A DNA stretch of 64,000 bases. Origin: Gymnopus androsaceus JB14 (taxonomy: Eukaryota > Basidiomycota > Agaricomycetes > Agaricales > Omphalotaceae). The DNA lies in contig ML769633.1 in assembly GCA_009733575.1 (NCBI GenBank), positions 1 through 64,000 of the forward strand, read 5' to 3'. Positions 21,412 to 33,874 of the stretch are shown in pieces. The translations under genes were made by a program, and so were the position numbers. The notes below the pieces were generated by a model, which saw nothing but the letters and a program-made list of their open reading frames with translations, had not been told where the DNA came from and searched no databases. Positions within the stretch are counted from its first letter, which is position 1, and each line of letters begins with the position of its first letter.

Positions 21412-23143
21412 CTATGCAAAACCAAAATATTCAGCCTCATGTGCCTCCTCCTCTCCCTCCTCTTCGACTCGATCAGGCATTTCCATATCCCCACCGTCAT
21501 TTCCTGCTTCCTCCTCATCCTCGTCCTCGTCCTCATCTTCATCATCATCTCCCCCATCCAAACCCAGTTCCTCACGTGCCGTCCTGTCAGCCGCTTCCTT
21601 CACCCCTTTTAACACTTCCTCCTTCCCCAAGGACACATTCCACTGCTTCAAGAACCTATCTCGTAGTCCCCGCTGAATCTCCGCCTGCTTCGCCGCATAT
21701 GCTTTCACTCCCTCCTCGAGATGTGGAACTCTCCCAGGGTTCGGACGCGCCTGGCGATCATCCCACCACTTCGCTTGCCAGTCCAGGAAGCGGAGCGATC
21801 GTTCCATCTCTCCCTCAAGGTATCGTAGCTCCTCATCCGTTTGGTGGGCTCGTGCTTGACTTCTGCACCACTCCGCTCGTAGTATCTCGTTATCATTCTC
21901 GTCCGCACCATCCTTCAAATCAATCCGCCTTGTCAACCAGATCCAAGATTGTTCCTTCCTCGTCTCGCCCATTCCATCCCTCCTCGTCCGATCCTCCGCA
22001 TGCAATGGGAAATCGTTGGTTGCTTTTTCCTGCTCAATCTCATCCTCTACAGCAATACCCTCCATCCCTGGTTCCTCCTCATTTGTGCCCCGGCGACCAG
22101 GCCCACGTTTCTTCAGCGCTGGATCCGCATAGCTTCTCACATCCTCATTTTCCATCACCTGCAGCTCCTCCTCCCACTTCCCTGGCCCCACTAGCAGCAA
22201 AAGCCCCGCTTGACTACGACGATATTTCTCGACAAAACTCTTCACGCAATCGTGGACTTTATCAATAACTTCACGCAACTTCCCTGATAACTGCTGGCCT
22301 CGAATGTTTTTATTCTTGAATTGGACCATCTTTGTTTTGACATGAAGCGTATGGTGTACACTGTCCAGCACATCGTAAGCCCGAGCTCTCCGTAGTCGCT
22401 CTTCGATTACATCTACGTTGTCACAACAAACAACCTTGCGCATGTCAGCCAGAATTGAAGACGGGAGCCAAAGCCTTTCGTTTTCTGGATGGCTGTCTTC
22501 ATTGAAAGACAGGTTTTCGTCCACGTCACTGAGAAACTGGACCAGCCCAGGCATATATACCGAACGCAGCTTCTCGAATCCTCGAAGCAAGCACCTCAGA
22601 ACATTGCAATGCTCCACAATTTCGCTTGTCTGATGCGCCGTTTGCGTTGATTTTTTGTAGTGCTCCACCTCCATCCGTAGTTTATATCTGTACCCTTTGA
22701 TTAAGCATGTTCCTTAGATAGTTCACCGATGATATACTCACTGGCTCTCCTCAAGATCTAACCCCATGAGTATGAACTTTCCCGGCCTTGTTCAATTGCG
22801 CAATGGTATCCTGTTCGTTCCATCGCTTCATCCTCTAGAGCAAGTTCAACCTCCACCTGAGCCTGTGTCATGACTGTGGCAACCATAGCTCAATAATCAG
22901 TTGTGGAAAAGTGGGTTAAAACTCACATTCACGCATCACCGAGAACGGATTCACGAGCTTTGATCCATCCTCAGCCACTTCTTTCGGATACAGACTGTTC
23001 TCCCAGGTCACGCAGGTACTCTCCCAATTATCAACCAAATCTTGCGGTAAACTATTCGTCAGCCTTGGTGAGCCTCGCGCTGACGATTTCTGTCTTTCAG
23101 TACCGCACGATAACGGCTCCATAGGGTATGGCCTACAAAGCAA
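21412..23143 (-). pseudogene. KDZ transposase C-terminal part
   Basis: The main frame (22674-21412, 420 codons) contains the C-terminal KDZ blocks: GLLLLVGPGKWEEEL (about 22200), LRAEWCRSQARAHQTDEELR (about 21860) and FLDWQAKWWDDR, ending in a very acidic run (DDDEDEDEDEDEEEAG) from a GA-rich microsatellite near 21530. Upstream exons can be read to 23143 (VDNWESTCVTWENSLYPKEV; TQAQVEVELALEDEAMER). The catalytic core and cysteine cluster are missing. The single long open frame suggests either recent arrival or a retained partial gene. Confidence 0.7.
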
Positions 23144-23760
23144 AGGTCAACTAAATCTCCTTACTACAATCCACACCAGCACTCACCTATAGCAATATAT
23201 TTTTGCCAGTTGTGAAACCCAAAAGTGAGCCTCCAAAGTGTCTGCTCTTGAAACCTTATCTCACATCTTCATCATCATGGTTCTCTCCTAATACTAAGCT
23301 CTTATTAACATTAACAACTCTCAGAAGCCACTCAGACAAAATATCTTTCATATGAAGCAGGAGGTGATAATGTTTGCCTCAAACGGCAGTGAAATAATCT
23401 TTTTTTAATCAGACAGGGCTGTGATGCGTACGAGCCGGCGCACTCAGATTGAGATCTCTTTTGATCAAGCAGGAGGTGACTCCATGATGCTTCGCCTCAT
23501 TTACCATAATGAATTTTTTTCAACAGACAGTGTAACAACTTCGACTGCAACAAGCAATGAATCTCATCGTACCTCCGTTGGATCACCACCCTTGTCGGTA
23601 ATGCTCTATCCAAATGGCCTATGGAAATTCCCCACCCTTCCTTAATTTACAAGCCTCCGCTCTATGATGGAACGGAATACCATGTCATTTACACTGGCTC
23701 CCGTGTCGAATATTTGGAGACTGGTACGAATCTTTCTCTCTTTCTCCAACCGATGCTGTA
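23144..23760. other. No secure gene
   Basis: A short open frame (23421-23645, plus) and the phrase PPLYDGTEYHVIYTG (about 23650-23700, other frame) look coding-like, but no family or splice model can be supported. Confidence 0.3.
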
Positions 23761-24395
23761 AAGCCTTTTAAAAAAATGTTGATAAGACTTCGTAGAGCTT
23801 TTGTAAAGAGCTACGATAACTTCTGGAGCCCCGGGAATATGGCCGGGCAGCTGCTAAAATCCGGCCTGGCACCCAGGGCGCTTATTCGGCAGCCCACGGC
23901 ACCTTCGGCACCCTCCCAAAATGGCAGAATACCATCAAATACTGTTTATCCATAAGTTTTTAAAAAGATTGTGATAAGGTGATACACCTAGCCCGATGCC
24001 CGCCCACTGGCACCTATAGCATAGTGCGCTCACCGGCGCTTATTTCCCGCCCTCCGGCGCTTATTTTGGAAAAAATGTTGGTGATTAGGCTTGATAAATA
24101 CTGAAAAAATCATGAAAAATACTGAAAATATTCAGGCAGTGGGAATGCACCCTGTACCGACATTTAATTTTTGTCACATGATTTGGGACTTGATTTTAGC
24201 GCCCACAGGGGCTTATTTTGGGAAAAATTGAAAATTAGGCCTCATAAATCCCAGAAAAATCCTGGAAAAATTGTAAAAAATGTGGAAAATATTCAGGGAT
24301 GTATCACAATCACATGACCTGGATCTTTCGCAAAAACAACCAATAATGGATAATAATCACAAAAAATCACAAATTTCTCATAAAACAGCAGCAGG

Positions 24396-24999
24396 NNNNN
24401 NNNNNNNNNNNNNNNNNNNNNNNNNNNNNNNNNNNNNNNNNNNNNNNNNNNNNNNNNNNNNNNNNNNNNNNNNNNNNNNNNNNNNNNNNNNNNNNNNNNN
24501 NNNNNNNNNNNNNNNNNNNNNNNNNNNNNNNNNNNNNNNNNNNNNNNNNNNNNNNNNNNNNNNNNNNNNNNNNNNNNNNNNNNNNNNNNNNNNNNNNNNN
24601 NNNNNNNNNNNNNNNNNNNNNNNNNNNNNNNNNNNNNNNNNNNNNNNNNNNNNNNNNNNNNNNNNNNNNNNNNNNNNNNNNNNNNNNNNNNNNNNNNNNN
24701 NNNNNNNNNNNNNNNNNNNNNNNNNNNNNNNNNNNNNNNNNNNNNNNNNNNNNNNNNNNNNNNNNNNNNNNNNNNNNNNNNNNNNNNNNNNNNNNNNNNN
24801 NNNNNNNNNNNNNNNNNNNNNNNNNNNNNNNNNNNNNNNNNNNNNNNNNNNNNNNNNNNNNNNNNNNNNNNNNNNNNNNNNNNNNNNNNNNNNNNNNNNN
24901 NNNNNNNNNNNNNNNNNNNNNNNNNNNNNNNNNNNNNNNNNNNNNNNNNNNNNNNNNNNNNNNNNNNNNNNNNNNNNNNNNNNNNNNNNNNNNNNNNNN
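24396..24999. other. Assembly gap, 604 N
   Basis: An unbroken run of N. Open frames drawn through it are meaningless. Confidence 0.99.
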
Positions 25000-27165
25000 T
25001 ACTCTACTTCATAGTTTTTCAAAATTTACATGATTGGGAAATTTAAGTTTGGGTTCAAAAAAAAAACAGCTAATGGATTACTGGTTTTAATCTTTTTGCT
25101 GCTATTGGAGGATTTAAAACCATGTTTTTACAGGCAAACCCCATCATAAAAATATTTGGCTGTTAAAAAAAAGGTTTGTTCCCTCCAAAAGATTACCTTC
25201 TTTTTTACTCAGTTTACAAAAATTAAAACAAGTTTTTTTTAAATAACCATGTATAAAAAAAAAGCTGCTAAAAAAAAAACCTGTTTTTAAAAAGCCATAT
25301 TCAATTACAAGTCATACGTGCGGAAATTCCCCCTTAGTTGCTTGTTCCATTTAAAAAACCATGTTTAAACATTGCGTACCATTTAAAAACTGTATTTATT
25401 ATTTTATTTTTTATGGTTGATATTTAAAAAACCCAATATTTTTACAGTTTGACAAAGGGCCCAAAATTTCAAAAAAAAACCCGCCCACCCCCGATTTTTT
25501 CCAAGAAAAACTTTTGGCATTTTTTGCGCGTCGCCAGCTCTTAAAACACAGAAAAAAGTCCTTCCTCATGTCAACAACATTAGTTAAAATATCAGGTGAA
25601 TTTTATGGCCTGTATTCACACCAGGAAAAATTTAGCAATTTTTTTTTAAGAAGTTTTTTTTAACAAGACATTAGTTGTTTTTTAAAATAACTGATTTTAA
25701 TTTTGCCAAAAAAAAAAGCAGTAAAAAAGTTTTTTGAGTTTTTTTGGCCAAGGAAATTTTGTTATTTGCGGCTTTTTCCAAAATTCAAGGGGTTTGAAAG
25801 GTTTTTGATTTTTGCTTGTCACGTTGTATATTGGTTGGTTTTTTTTTACCATAAACAATTAATTTTCATTTACAGTGTTACTGTAAAGAATAATTTTTTA
25901 TAACAGTTTGCCAGCTGTTAACCAATATTTCATATTGGTTGGGCCACTGCTTAAATTATTAGTGGTCCACCATTAAACCATTATTCAACCACAGGTTGCC
26001 ACCCATTTGACCATTTTTATTTTTTAATAGGTTGCCACTGTTAATTTTCATTTTAAACTTGGTTGCCCACTGTAAAAATTATTTTAGTGCCACTTACTAA
26101 ACACCATGTTACATTACAAAGTTTTTTTGCCACTATTTGGACCATAAATTTTTTTACAGTTTGGGCCACCTTTCTTAATTTCATTATTTTTATAGAATTT
26201 TGTCAAATTTAATTAAAAAAAAAAAAAAAAACCATAATTTAACGGGTATGGTTTGTATATCCCCTACCCCCTGCTTTTTTTTTGCTTGTTTTTATGAAAG
26301 AAAAAATTTTTTGTTTTTTTTTGGAAATTTTTTTTTGTGATTATTAAAATTTTCCCATTATTTGGGTTTGTTTTTTTTTTTGCGGAAAAAAAAGAAAATT
26401 TTCCCCAGGGTCATTGTGGGGGATTTTGTTGATCATTTTCCCTTTTTTGGAAAAAATTTATTTTTTTTTCCAACCATTTTTTTTTTACCCAAAATTTTTT
26501 TTTCCCAAAGGGATTTTCTTTTTGGGATTTATTTAGGGCCTTAATTTTTTCAATTTTTTTTTTTCCCCAAAAAATTAAAGGCCCCTTTTGGTTTGGGCGC
26601 TAAAAAAAACAAAAATTTCCAAAAAAAAAGGGAGTCCCAAAAATCATTTTTTTGTGACCAAAAAAAATTTTAAAAAGGCGGGTTTGACCACAAAAAGGGC
26701 GGCAATTTTTTTTTTTCCCGGCTTTGGCCTGAAAATAATTTTTTTTTTCAGTATTTTTTTTTTTTTTCATTTTGATTTTTTTCGGTATTTAATTTTCAAA
26801 AAGCCTTTTTTTTTAATTTTTCCCAACCCAAAAACATTTTTTTCCAAAAAAAAATTTAAAGCGCGGGGGAAAGGGGCGGGAAAAAAAAATTAAAAGCGCC
26901 GGGTGAAAGCGGCCCACTTTTATTGCTTATTAGGGCGCCCCAAGGTGGGGGGGGCATCGGAGGCTAAGGTGTAAAATTTTCACCTTTAATTTTTTCCAAA
27001 ACAATTCTTTTTTTTAAAAAAAAAAAAAAACTTATTTGATAAAAACCAGGTATTTTTTTTGATGGTTCCTTCTTGCCATTTTTTGTGGGAGGGTTTTTTG
27101 CGGGGAAGAAGGGTGCCGGGTGGGGCTTTTGCCCGAAATAAAAAGTTTTTTTTGGCCCTTGGGGT
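25000..27165. other. Homopolymer-inflated, low-reliability sequence
   Basis: Runs of 4-14 A or T occur every few bases, unlike anything else in the window. Where it overlaps the inverted copy of the left arm (23.87-24.40 kb), most words are present but with extra A, T, C or G added to runs. This points to uncorrected reads used in gap filling. ORFs here should be ignored. Confidence 0.75.
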
Positions 27166-27581
27166 GCAGGCCGGATTTTAGCAGCTGCCCGGCCATATTC
27201 CCGGGGCTCCAGAAGTTATCGTAGCTCTTTACAAAAGCTCTACGAAGTCTTATCAATATTTTTTAAAAAGCCTTCTGCATACTGTGCCACAAACGGCACA
27301 CGAGACCAAATCACGAGCAATTCTCTTGCAATCTTGTCCCCAGGGTTGGGAACACGGATTTTGAGAGTTGCGAAGAGAAACTGGAGTGAGCTCAACCCCT
27401 AGGAATGCAACGAAGACGATGGGCCCGGTACCGAGGTGCAGAGTACCGCGCGGCAGGAAATATCCATATCGCGCATCTTGTGGAGACAACCCTAGAACAT
27501 GTATGAAGATTTAGCTGTATTGGTCATAGGGTTTTAACCCTGGCTGGCCTTACCAGTAACAAAAAAATCCCTCTCTTTGAC

Positions 27582-30295
27582 TTGCCAAAATCCCTGCACT
27601 TTCGCGAGATCACTTTCCTCAATTCTCTTTTGCACAAGATGGTCAACCCCAGTTGTTACAGCGGCATGCAATTGCAATTCATGCATAAACGGTTGACTGA
27701 ATATAATACAAAGAAAACTGACGTCGATTGCAAAGCATTCATCTTGACAACAATTCGTATGTTTCTTAACCACTTTCCGGTATCTTTGGGTGAAGATGAA
27801 CCCTCTGAGGAGCATCTGAGCTCAGTGGACAATTCAGCAGTTCAAGCCGAAGAGCCTTTACCCGAAGAAGGAATGGAGGAGTATGAGATTGCTTGGCAGA
27901 AGCGATGGGACCTTGCAGAGAAGGAAAAGAAGCGCGGTGAGGTAAGTGTACACGGGATCGTGTAAAAGTACGCATTGACCGCCCGTTCCTAGCAAATTCG
28001 ACTTTCGGCTAAAGGCCCATCACAAGCAACAACCTATGGGCACGGCTGGCGATCCAAGCTCGATATACACTGCCAAAGAAAAGGCCACCCATAAAAATCT
28101 TCTGCGTGCTCGTCTTGCTGGCATTACTAAACCGCGTCTTCTCGCGGCACACCTCTTTTGGGCCCAGCAAAACAAGGAACTGGTAAAGGCTCTGAAGGAG
28201 GGGAGGAAGAGGAGGAAGAGGAGAAGCCGAAGAAGAAGAAGAAGAAGAAGAGGTCTAGCAAGAAAGGAAAGAGCGCTGAGGGTGAACCGGCGGACGAGGG
28301 TGTTGAAAGCGAGGAGGAGTCGAGCAGGAAGAAGTCCAACGGGGTCTTGGCAAATTATCAGGCTCTTTGCAAATCCGAATTTGAGAAATTGGATGAAGCG
28401 GAGCAGAAGGAGTGGAAAGAGCTGGCTGAACTAGATCTCGCTGCGAAGTCAGAATTGTATGCTGCGGTTACAAATGGGAAAGCTACAACGACGCCTCAGT
28501 TCCGTCAACAGTGGGTCCTCATTCCTCTAATCGATAACTTTACTGAGGGTAAATCTCTTTTAGGTGCATGAACAACCTGGACGAATTTGCTCAACCATTC
28601 CTCGATGTCATTTCGGAATTGACCGGAGGGGTTTGTGGTCTTTGGACTGCGGCACTTGAGCCAAAGAATGGCGGGCAACCGGTGATCTTATCGTACATTG
28701 TTATTCGTTTATTCACTGCGATGTACTGACAAGCTATGCAGTCATTACGCAGGGAAAACACCAGGGCCCAACGGTCTCGATTTCGGTCAATCTGAATGCA
28801 ATGGCTTTAAAAAGAATATCCGCCCGCTTATTAAAGCTTTTGTTCAGAAAGTATATTGCAAGTATTCTCATTCTGGCGTGTTTACGGCGAATCTGATTAT
28901 ATGAATTTTGTAGCGGTAGAGGAGTGTCAGTCCCGAGCTCTTCCCAAAGAGGACACGCTCCCGCTCAAAGCAAGCACTTCTTTGAAGGAAGGACCTGGTG
29001 CAGGGCCTCCATTGTCATCGGATGCCGACTTTCCAACTCCTCCGACGTCTTCTAAGGACAAGTCTGTACCTGAGATCTCGACTGGGGGTAGCGAGCGTTC
29101 AGATGCGCGACCTGGACCTGTTATTCCCGGTACTACTGCTTGCCCTACTGTCCCTGCTACTTCCGGTGCTATGGTAATCCCTGGTGTCCCCTCAAAAGCT
29201 CTATCTACTCAACCCACACCAACTCATTTGCCTCGTGGTGCAACTCAACCAATGCAAGCACCTGCAGTAGCTCCATCCCGCGATGTAACCCCACCTGTCG
29301 CGTCTCCTTCAGAGCCCAGTTCTTCACCTGCATTTGGTTACAATTCTGTTTTTCCGACTTCTCCCGCAGCCGGACATAGCGTTCTTGGGAATGAAATTGA
29401 CGTGGATTTGCCAGAGCCAAGTTCTGGATCGAGAGGGAAAAAGAGAAAAAGTATGGCAGAAGCGACCAAGTCGGCGGATGCAGGGGAGGATTCAGCAACG
29501 AAGAGGTCTAGAAGTGTTCCAACAGTGGCAGTGGACACTCGATCGCTGAAGCAACCTCGTAAAACTTCCAGTCCCGGTGCAAAACCGAATCCCATTTCAA
29601 AACCAAAAACCACTGCGTCTACATCGAACAAGCAGATCATGGTTGACATGTCATCGTCGAAGAGCGGTAGGAAGGGTAGAAAAGCTGAATTGGTGGAATC
29701 AGAGGCTGAGGAGAGGGCAGCAGATGCACCAAGTGCAGTCATTCCTACCGTTCCCAATGATGCTCCGAGATACGTGGAAAATGCTCTGGGTTTATGCTTG
29801 TGGGTAGATGGAGGGAAACGCTGGCAGCAGGTGGTACAGGGCTGGTTCCCGTTCAACCAGGCTGCGGGTTTCCAGCCATCTTCAAAAGAGCTTTCGAGGA
29901 TCCCAATGTCCGGAAGGCCAAAGGAAGTGGGGACTTGGGTTAGTCATGCGCGTTCGGCGACGTTCCGCCCTGTTGTGGACCTTCCGCGTTTCACTGATGA
30001 ATTTTCTGGGTGGTGGAGAGCAATGCAACCTGAAGGAAGGGAAGCGGTGAAGGGTGAATTCATTGGGTTGACAAAGACTTCTAGAATCGACTGGACGCAG
30101 TTGAAGATCAGTGGGCCTAATGGGATGGTAAATGTTGTTGGGGCATTAGCATGGTGGCATAAGGCGGTTTATGATCTTCCGAAGGAGAAAGCATCGGGAA
30201 CGGGGCAAAGTGGTCAGAAGCGCGCATTGGAGCTCTCCAAACTCAACAAGGCATTGGACGAGGTCATTTACATGTTTGGGAAGCTAATGAAGTAG
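27582..30295 (+). CDS. Agaricomycete-type expanded family protein, unknown function (multi-exon, one likely frame break)
   Basis: Blocks follow the order I recall for a large uncharacterised agaricomycete family. Exon 1 (27582-27941) is a charged helical N-terminus. A middle part (KATHKNLLRARLAG, LLAAHLFWAQQNKEL; then FEKLDEAEQKEWKELAE, 28380-28430) follows, with CMNNLDEFAQPFLDVISELTG (28566-28630) and GKTPGPNGLDFGQSE (28750-28800). The last exon has a long Pro/Ser/Thr-rich linker, then FSGWWRAMQPEGREAVKGEF and ALAWWHKAVYDLP (30000-30180). A GAA/AAG-rich microsatellite (28219-28252) separates two frames, so one frameshift is likely. AATAAA follows at 30318. The family is often found among transposons. 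Function unknown. Confidence 0.55.
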
Positions 30296-30317
30296 ATATT
30301 GTATTTTTTATTTGTGC

Positions 30318-30323
30318 AATAAA
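30318..30323 (+). terminator. Candidate polyadenylation signal
   Basis: AATAAA lies 23 bp after the stop of the preceding gene, in a T-rich context. Confidence 0.4.
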
Positions 30324-30403
30324 TACACGTTTATCTATTTTCAATATGTTGCTACATGCCCAGACTGTTAGTCACATAGTGGCACTACTATACACAATAA
30401 TAT

Positions 30404-30502
30404 CACCCGCTTGGACAAGTGGTTTAGCATGTGCTGTGAGCGTTTACCAGATTATTAAGCGCTGGAGGTTCAGTGAAGCTTAGGGTTCGATTCCTGAAGG
30501 CA
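30404..30502 (+). repeat. tRNA-derived SINE head or tRNA pseudogene
   Basis: The A-box-like TTGGACAAGTGGTTTAGC (about 30411) and a perfect B box GGGTTCGATTCC (30483-30494) are spaced as in a tRNA with a long variable arm. No clean acceptor stem forms. The following 240 bp repeat AGGGATTTA(T/G)CC-type words, as does 21075-21305, suggesting a SINE body. Confidence 0.5.
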
Positions 30503-30747
30503 ACATTTTACTTCCGGCTCTTGGTCGGTCCGGTGAACGTTTCCGGAGTTTGCATTTGTCAGCGCGCACCTCGGCCTTGGGTGACTCATCATCCCAACGC
30601 TGTGGGCGCTGGCAATATTGGGAACTAGTGCTAAATCCCTACCAGCTGATGGTCCTAGGGATTTATCCCTGTTGCCTTTTCCTGGTAGTACTGCTCCTTT
30701 GACGGTTCTATCCCTGCTGATGCATTTGCTAAGTAGGGATTTAGCCC

Positions 30748-32474
30748 ATGTTCAAGTGTTTGGGAAGACAACTACAGGTGGCTGATTCTTCAGCTCCAGC
30801 TGCTGCTCCGGAACTTCTGAAGAGGAAGCGAGGCGAGATGGGTCCTGATGAAAGAAGGGCTGCCCGAGCTGCTGCCCAAGCAACATCTGAGATCATAATG
30901 GCAGCCGTTCAAGCCTACGTTGAAAAGGTGGGTGAGCTGGCGGATGATCTTGCTCAAGAGCACGGCATTTCTGTAGATCGCATCCGTCAGCTAGCTGGTC
31001 AGTTGGGTGTGCTCAAGGGGAAGAGAGCTTCCAGCGATTGGAACATCCTGGTCAGCCTCAAATCGCAGGAGCTTAATGAAGGTAGGATCTTTGCCAAGTG
31101 TTTTTCTGTTCGTCACTGATTATATTTTTCAGGTGTTCCATCCGGCTCAAAACTTCTGCTTGCAGAGATCCAAGATGCTTTGCATGATGATGAAGACTTG
31201 ATGAACATCCTCGATAATGACAAGGCTCAGATGAAGAAGCTTCGAGAGGAATTTAAGGATGGCAAGGTAGATAAGCAGAAGACAGTTATGCACGTTTCTA
31301 CACGTGCTGCAGCTTTGCTTGCTGGTAAGTCTCTTAACGCCTGCCAGAGTGAGGTAAGCATTTCCTTTAGCTCTTTATTGTCCATATTGAGTAATATCAA
31401 TAGATCGAGTACATCAACAAAAGCACTGGCGCTTGGGGATTTGGTGTTGTAGCTTGTGCTAGCTATGATTCTACCGTTCAGTCTGGATTTTTTGGGCGAG
31501 GCGACATTGATGGCTTTACCCGCCAGGCCTTCAATATTAGCGTTCAAGAGTTCACATGCCTTCTTGAAGATTATGCCTGTACCGCCACTACGTGTAAGTC
31601 TGCTGTGAGATACGCGTATGTTTTATTTGCTAATTCAAAGGTCTCCAGTGAGCAAAAAGAAGATTCCTACTAATGACATGCCATCTGTAACCGCCAAGCT
31701 CATTGTTGATGGCCTCCATAAGTGTTTTTATCTTTCCTTGCATACAAACAGGATCCTGATTACGTGTTATAGGTCAGCTCACGAAGACTAAAGATATCAA
31801 GATGAGCTATGCTCGTTATGACCAAGACATCTGCACTACGGAGGGTGTGATGATTGAGGGCTGGCCAGAAGATGTTGAATTCGGCGTGCCTTCAAAGCTC
31901 AAGGTAGCTCTGCAGATCAGGGCTCTCTATGAGTTGTGGAAGACTGGCAATACTCATTGGAGGGCTATGACCTCTGCTGAGAAGAGAGAGGTGAAGGAGA
32001 AACTTGCTGAGCATGAGCCTGCTGTTAGGGCGAAACGCAGTGATGTTGGAGGTTCTCACAAGACCAGTCTCTGATGATGAGGATGAAGAGGATGGTGAGG
32101 ATAGGGAGGCGGATTACCAGCCAAAGAAGACGACTTCTGCTAGGAAGAGGAGAAGGGCTGCAGATGGCAATGATGAGGAAGGTCCAGTGAAGAAGGGAAA
32201 GCGTTCATCCAACTCTGCATCCTCTGCCATGAATACTGATTCAAAGAAGGTGGCTCGGAAACAAAAATCTATTATCGCGGACAGCAATGAAAAGGTAGGG
32301 CCACCGTTGAAGAAGAGTAGGGCGTTGAAATCAAAGGCGGCAGTGGCTCCTCTCACTGATAAGGCGCGGAAGCTGGCTGCATTGAAGAAGCGCAAAGTCA
32401 TCCCAGGTTCCAAGGCTCCTATTGCTACAGCGCAGTTTGCAGAGTCTCGTGCTCAGCTCAAGGAAATGCGTTGA
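30748..32474 (+). CDS. Second agaricomycete expanded-family gene, unknown function
   Basis: Exons 30748-31081, 31133-31353, about 31404-31591, about 31640-31720 and about 31774 on join in frame. The N-terminus is basic with RRAARAAAQATSEIIMAAV. The middle includes DWNILVSLKSQELNEG, and the C-terminal part has IKMSYARYDQDICTTEGV and GWPEDVEFGVPSKLK, the most family-typical stretch. At about 32045-32060 the frame shifts into a Lys/Glu-rich tail (KKTTSARKRRRAADGN) that ends at 32474. This is either an unrecognised splice, a sequencing error or a mutation. Same strand as the previous gene. No biochemical role is known to me. Confidence 0.55.
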
Positions 32475-32760
32475 GAGAAGGCTCAGGAGGATGGAGAGGC
32501 AGAGGAGGAGGAGGAGGAGGAGGAGGAGGAGTTGGATAACTATGTCTTATTCCTGCTTTGCTTGTCTGTGCTGTTTACGCTATGTTGCTGCTGTCTTTTT
32601 GCAAATTTTCTATCCATATGGCTCTTTGTATATATTCTTGATAATATTTACTGCTGGGCACTCTTTGTGGAGCTTTATGTGCTCTAGTTAGTATATGCTT
32701 TGTCCTTTGTAGAAAAAATGGTTATATATATGTTTATTATGACTTAGAGGTGCTGGTACT

Positions 32761-33874
32761 TGTAACAGTGCCCATGGGAGTGTTTCTGGTGCTCTGGAGG
32801 TTCCTAAGTCCAAAATTTTGCTGAAAGGTTTAAAACTTTAGTCGGTTTTAATTGTACCTGGGGAAAATCTCTTATTAACTCGTACAAGACTCAAGGCAAA
32901 ACCTCCCTCCGGTCTTATATAGACAGCTAGTAGGGACTAGCAGGTGTAGTATTGAACTAATCTCGTAAGGTACATTAATTATGGGTTGCTGTAATTACAT
33001 GAGATGTGAACGGATTCGCGACAAGATGGTTAGTCGTCGTTTAGTGGTATTGAGGACGAGGGATCATTTGTAGACGGTTTAGGGGTAATGTCGAGGGTAA
33101 TGGTAAGCAGAGGAGTTGTTGGGACAACGTTCAAGTCCAACGGTATTGAGCGGTTTGGATTAGTGGTTGGTTGACGTTGTTAGGTACATTAATTACGTGT
33201 TGCCGTAATTATATTGTATACTAATGGTTAACAACGAGACGATTGGTCGTCTACTAGTCGTGCTGAGGATGATGAGTCATCTGGAGGTTGCTTGAGAGCA
33301 AGGTCGAAGATATCTGGAAGCAAAGGAGTCGTCGAGACAACGTCCAAATCTAACGGTGTAAACCAAGTTAGATTAGTGTTACGGAAATTAGTAATTAGGC
33401 ACATTGATTGTGGGACATGATCAAGATTGGATTTAATGGATCAATGAGTTATATTGATCGACGTCAAAGCGTAGTTACGGAGCGTTGAGGACGCTCTACA
33501 TGTAAGTAAACAGAATTTAACGAGAAAGATGAGATACGTAGTGAGACAGTAAGTAAGCAAAAATAGTAGAACTGGGGTCCGAGAGCCCAGTTCTGGCTGC
33601 TTTTATAGCAGTTCTGGTTTCTAAATACGGAAGGGGTTACGCTACGTAGTTACGGTCATTTGGGAATGTTACTAGTTCCAGAATGTTCCATTAGCCTTAG
33701 TTACAGCTAAACGGCACTGGTATTTACAGCATCAACGCGTCGTAATAGTGTTTTGACGCGTGTACTGGCATTTTAACGTGTTATACAGGGGTTTCGTGGA
33801 TTATCCACGTGTTAGTAGTAGTAGTAAGCACGGTATAGTAAGAAATAAGGAAAATAATGGGCCAGGTTGTAACA
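32761..33874 (-). mobile_element. Solo LTR, family B, copy 2 (1114 bp)
   Basis: On the minus strand it runs TGTTACAACC..CACTGTTACA. Its last ~200 bp match copy 1 at 11916-12609, including TATATAAG and CCGGAGGGAGG. The U3 differs and is longer. Flanks GTACT and GGTAG do not form a target duplication. Confidence 0.68.
32968..33410. repeat. ~212-bp tandem repeat in the U3 of LTR B copy 2
   Basis: Units begin AGGTACATTAATTA at about 32968 and 33181, with a third start (AGGCACATTGATT) near 33396. Blocks such as GGAGTYGTYGRGACAACGT recur at matching offsets. Confidence 0.65.

Larger units (their letters stand above)
23761..27274. mobile_element. Long inverted-repeat element with assembly gap
   Basis: The left arm 23761-24395 and the right arm about 26338-27274 are inverted copies. 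The outermost ~110 bp match closely (GATAAGACTTCGTAGAGC, CCCCGGGAATATGGCCGGGC). Further in, the same word order continues, but the right arm is stretched by homopolymer runs. The left arm contains two tandem units of about 155 bp starting GGCGCTTATTTTGG. The interior is lost in the gap. No transposase is seen. Possible target duplications CTGTA/CTGCA are imperfect. Confidence 0.62.

Noticed and set aside
21414..22268. 284-codon plus-strand ORF, Pro/Ser/His-rich
   Set aside because: It is antisense to the KDZ C-terminal frame, which carries recognisable motifs.
24280..25022. Open frames of 214-244 codons across 24.3-25.0 kb
   Set aside because: They are almost entirely the N gap.
25703..26893. 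Short ORFs rich in Phe, Lys and Asn in 25.7-26.9 kb
   Set aside because: They arise from inflated A and T runs in unreliable sequence.
29338..29856. 172-codon minus-strand ORF
   Set aside because: Antisense to the Ser/Pro-rich exon of the 27.6-30.3 kb gene, with no motif of its own.
30404..30502. Functional tRNA gene
   Set aside because: A and B boxes are good, but no complete acceptor stem or anticodon arm could be folded by eye, so I call it SINE-like.
11916..33874. The two family B LTRs as a retrotransposon pair
   Set aside because: Opposite orientation and different U3 regions. No gag-pol between them.
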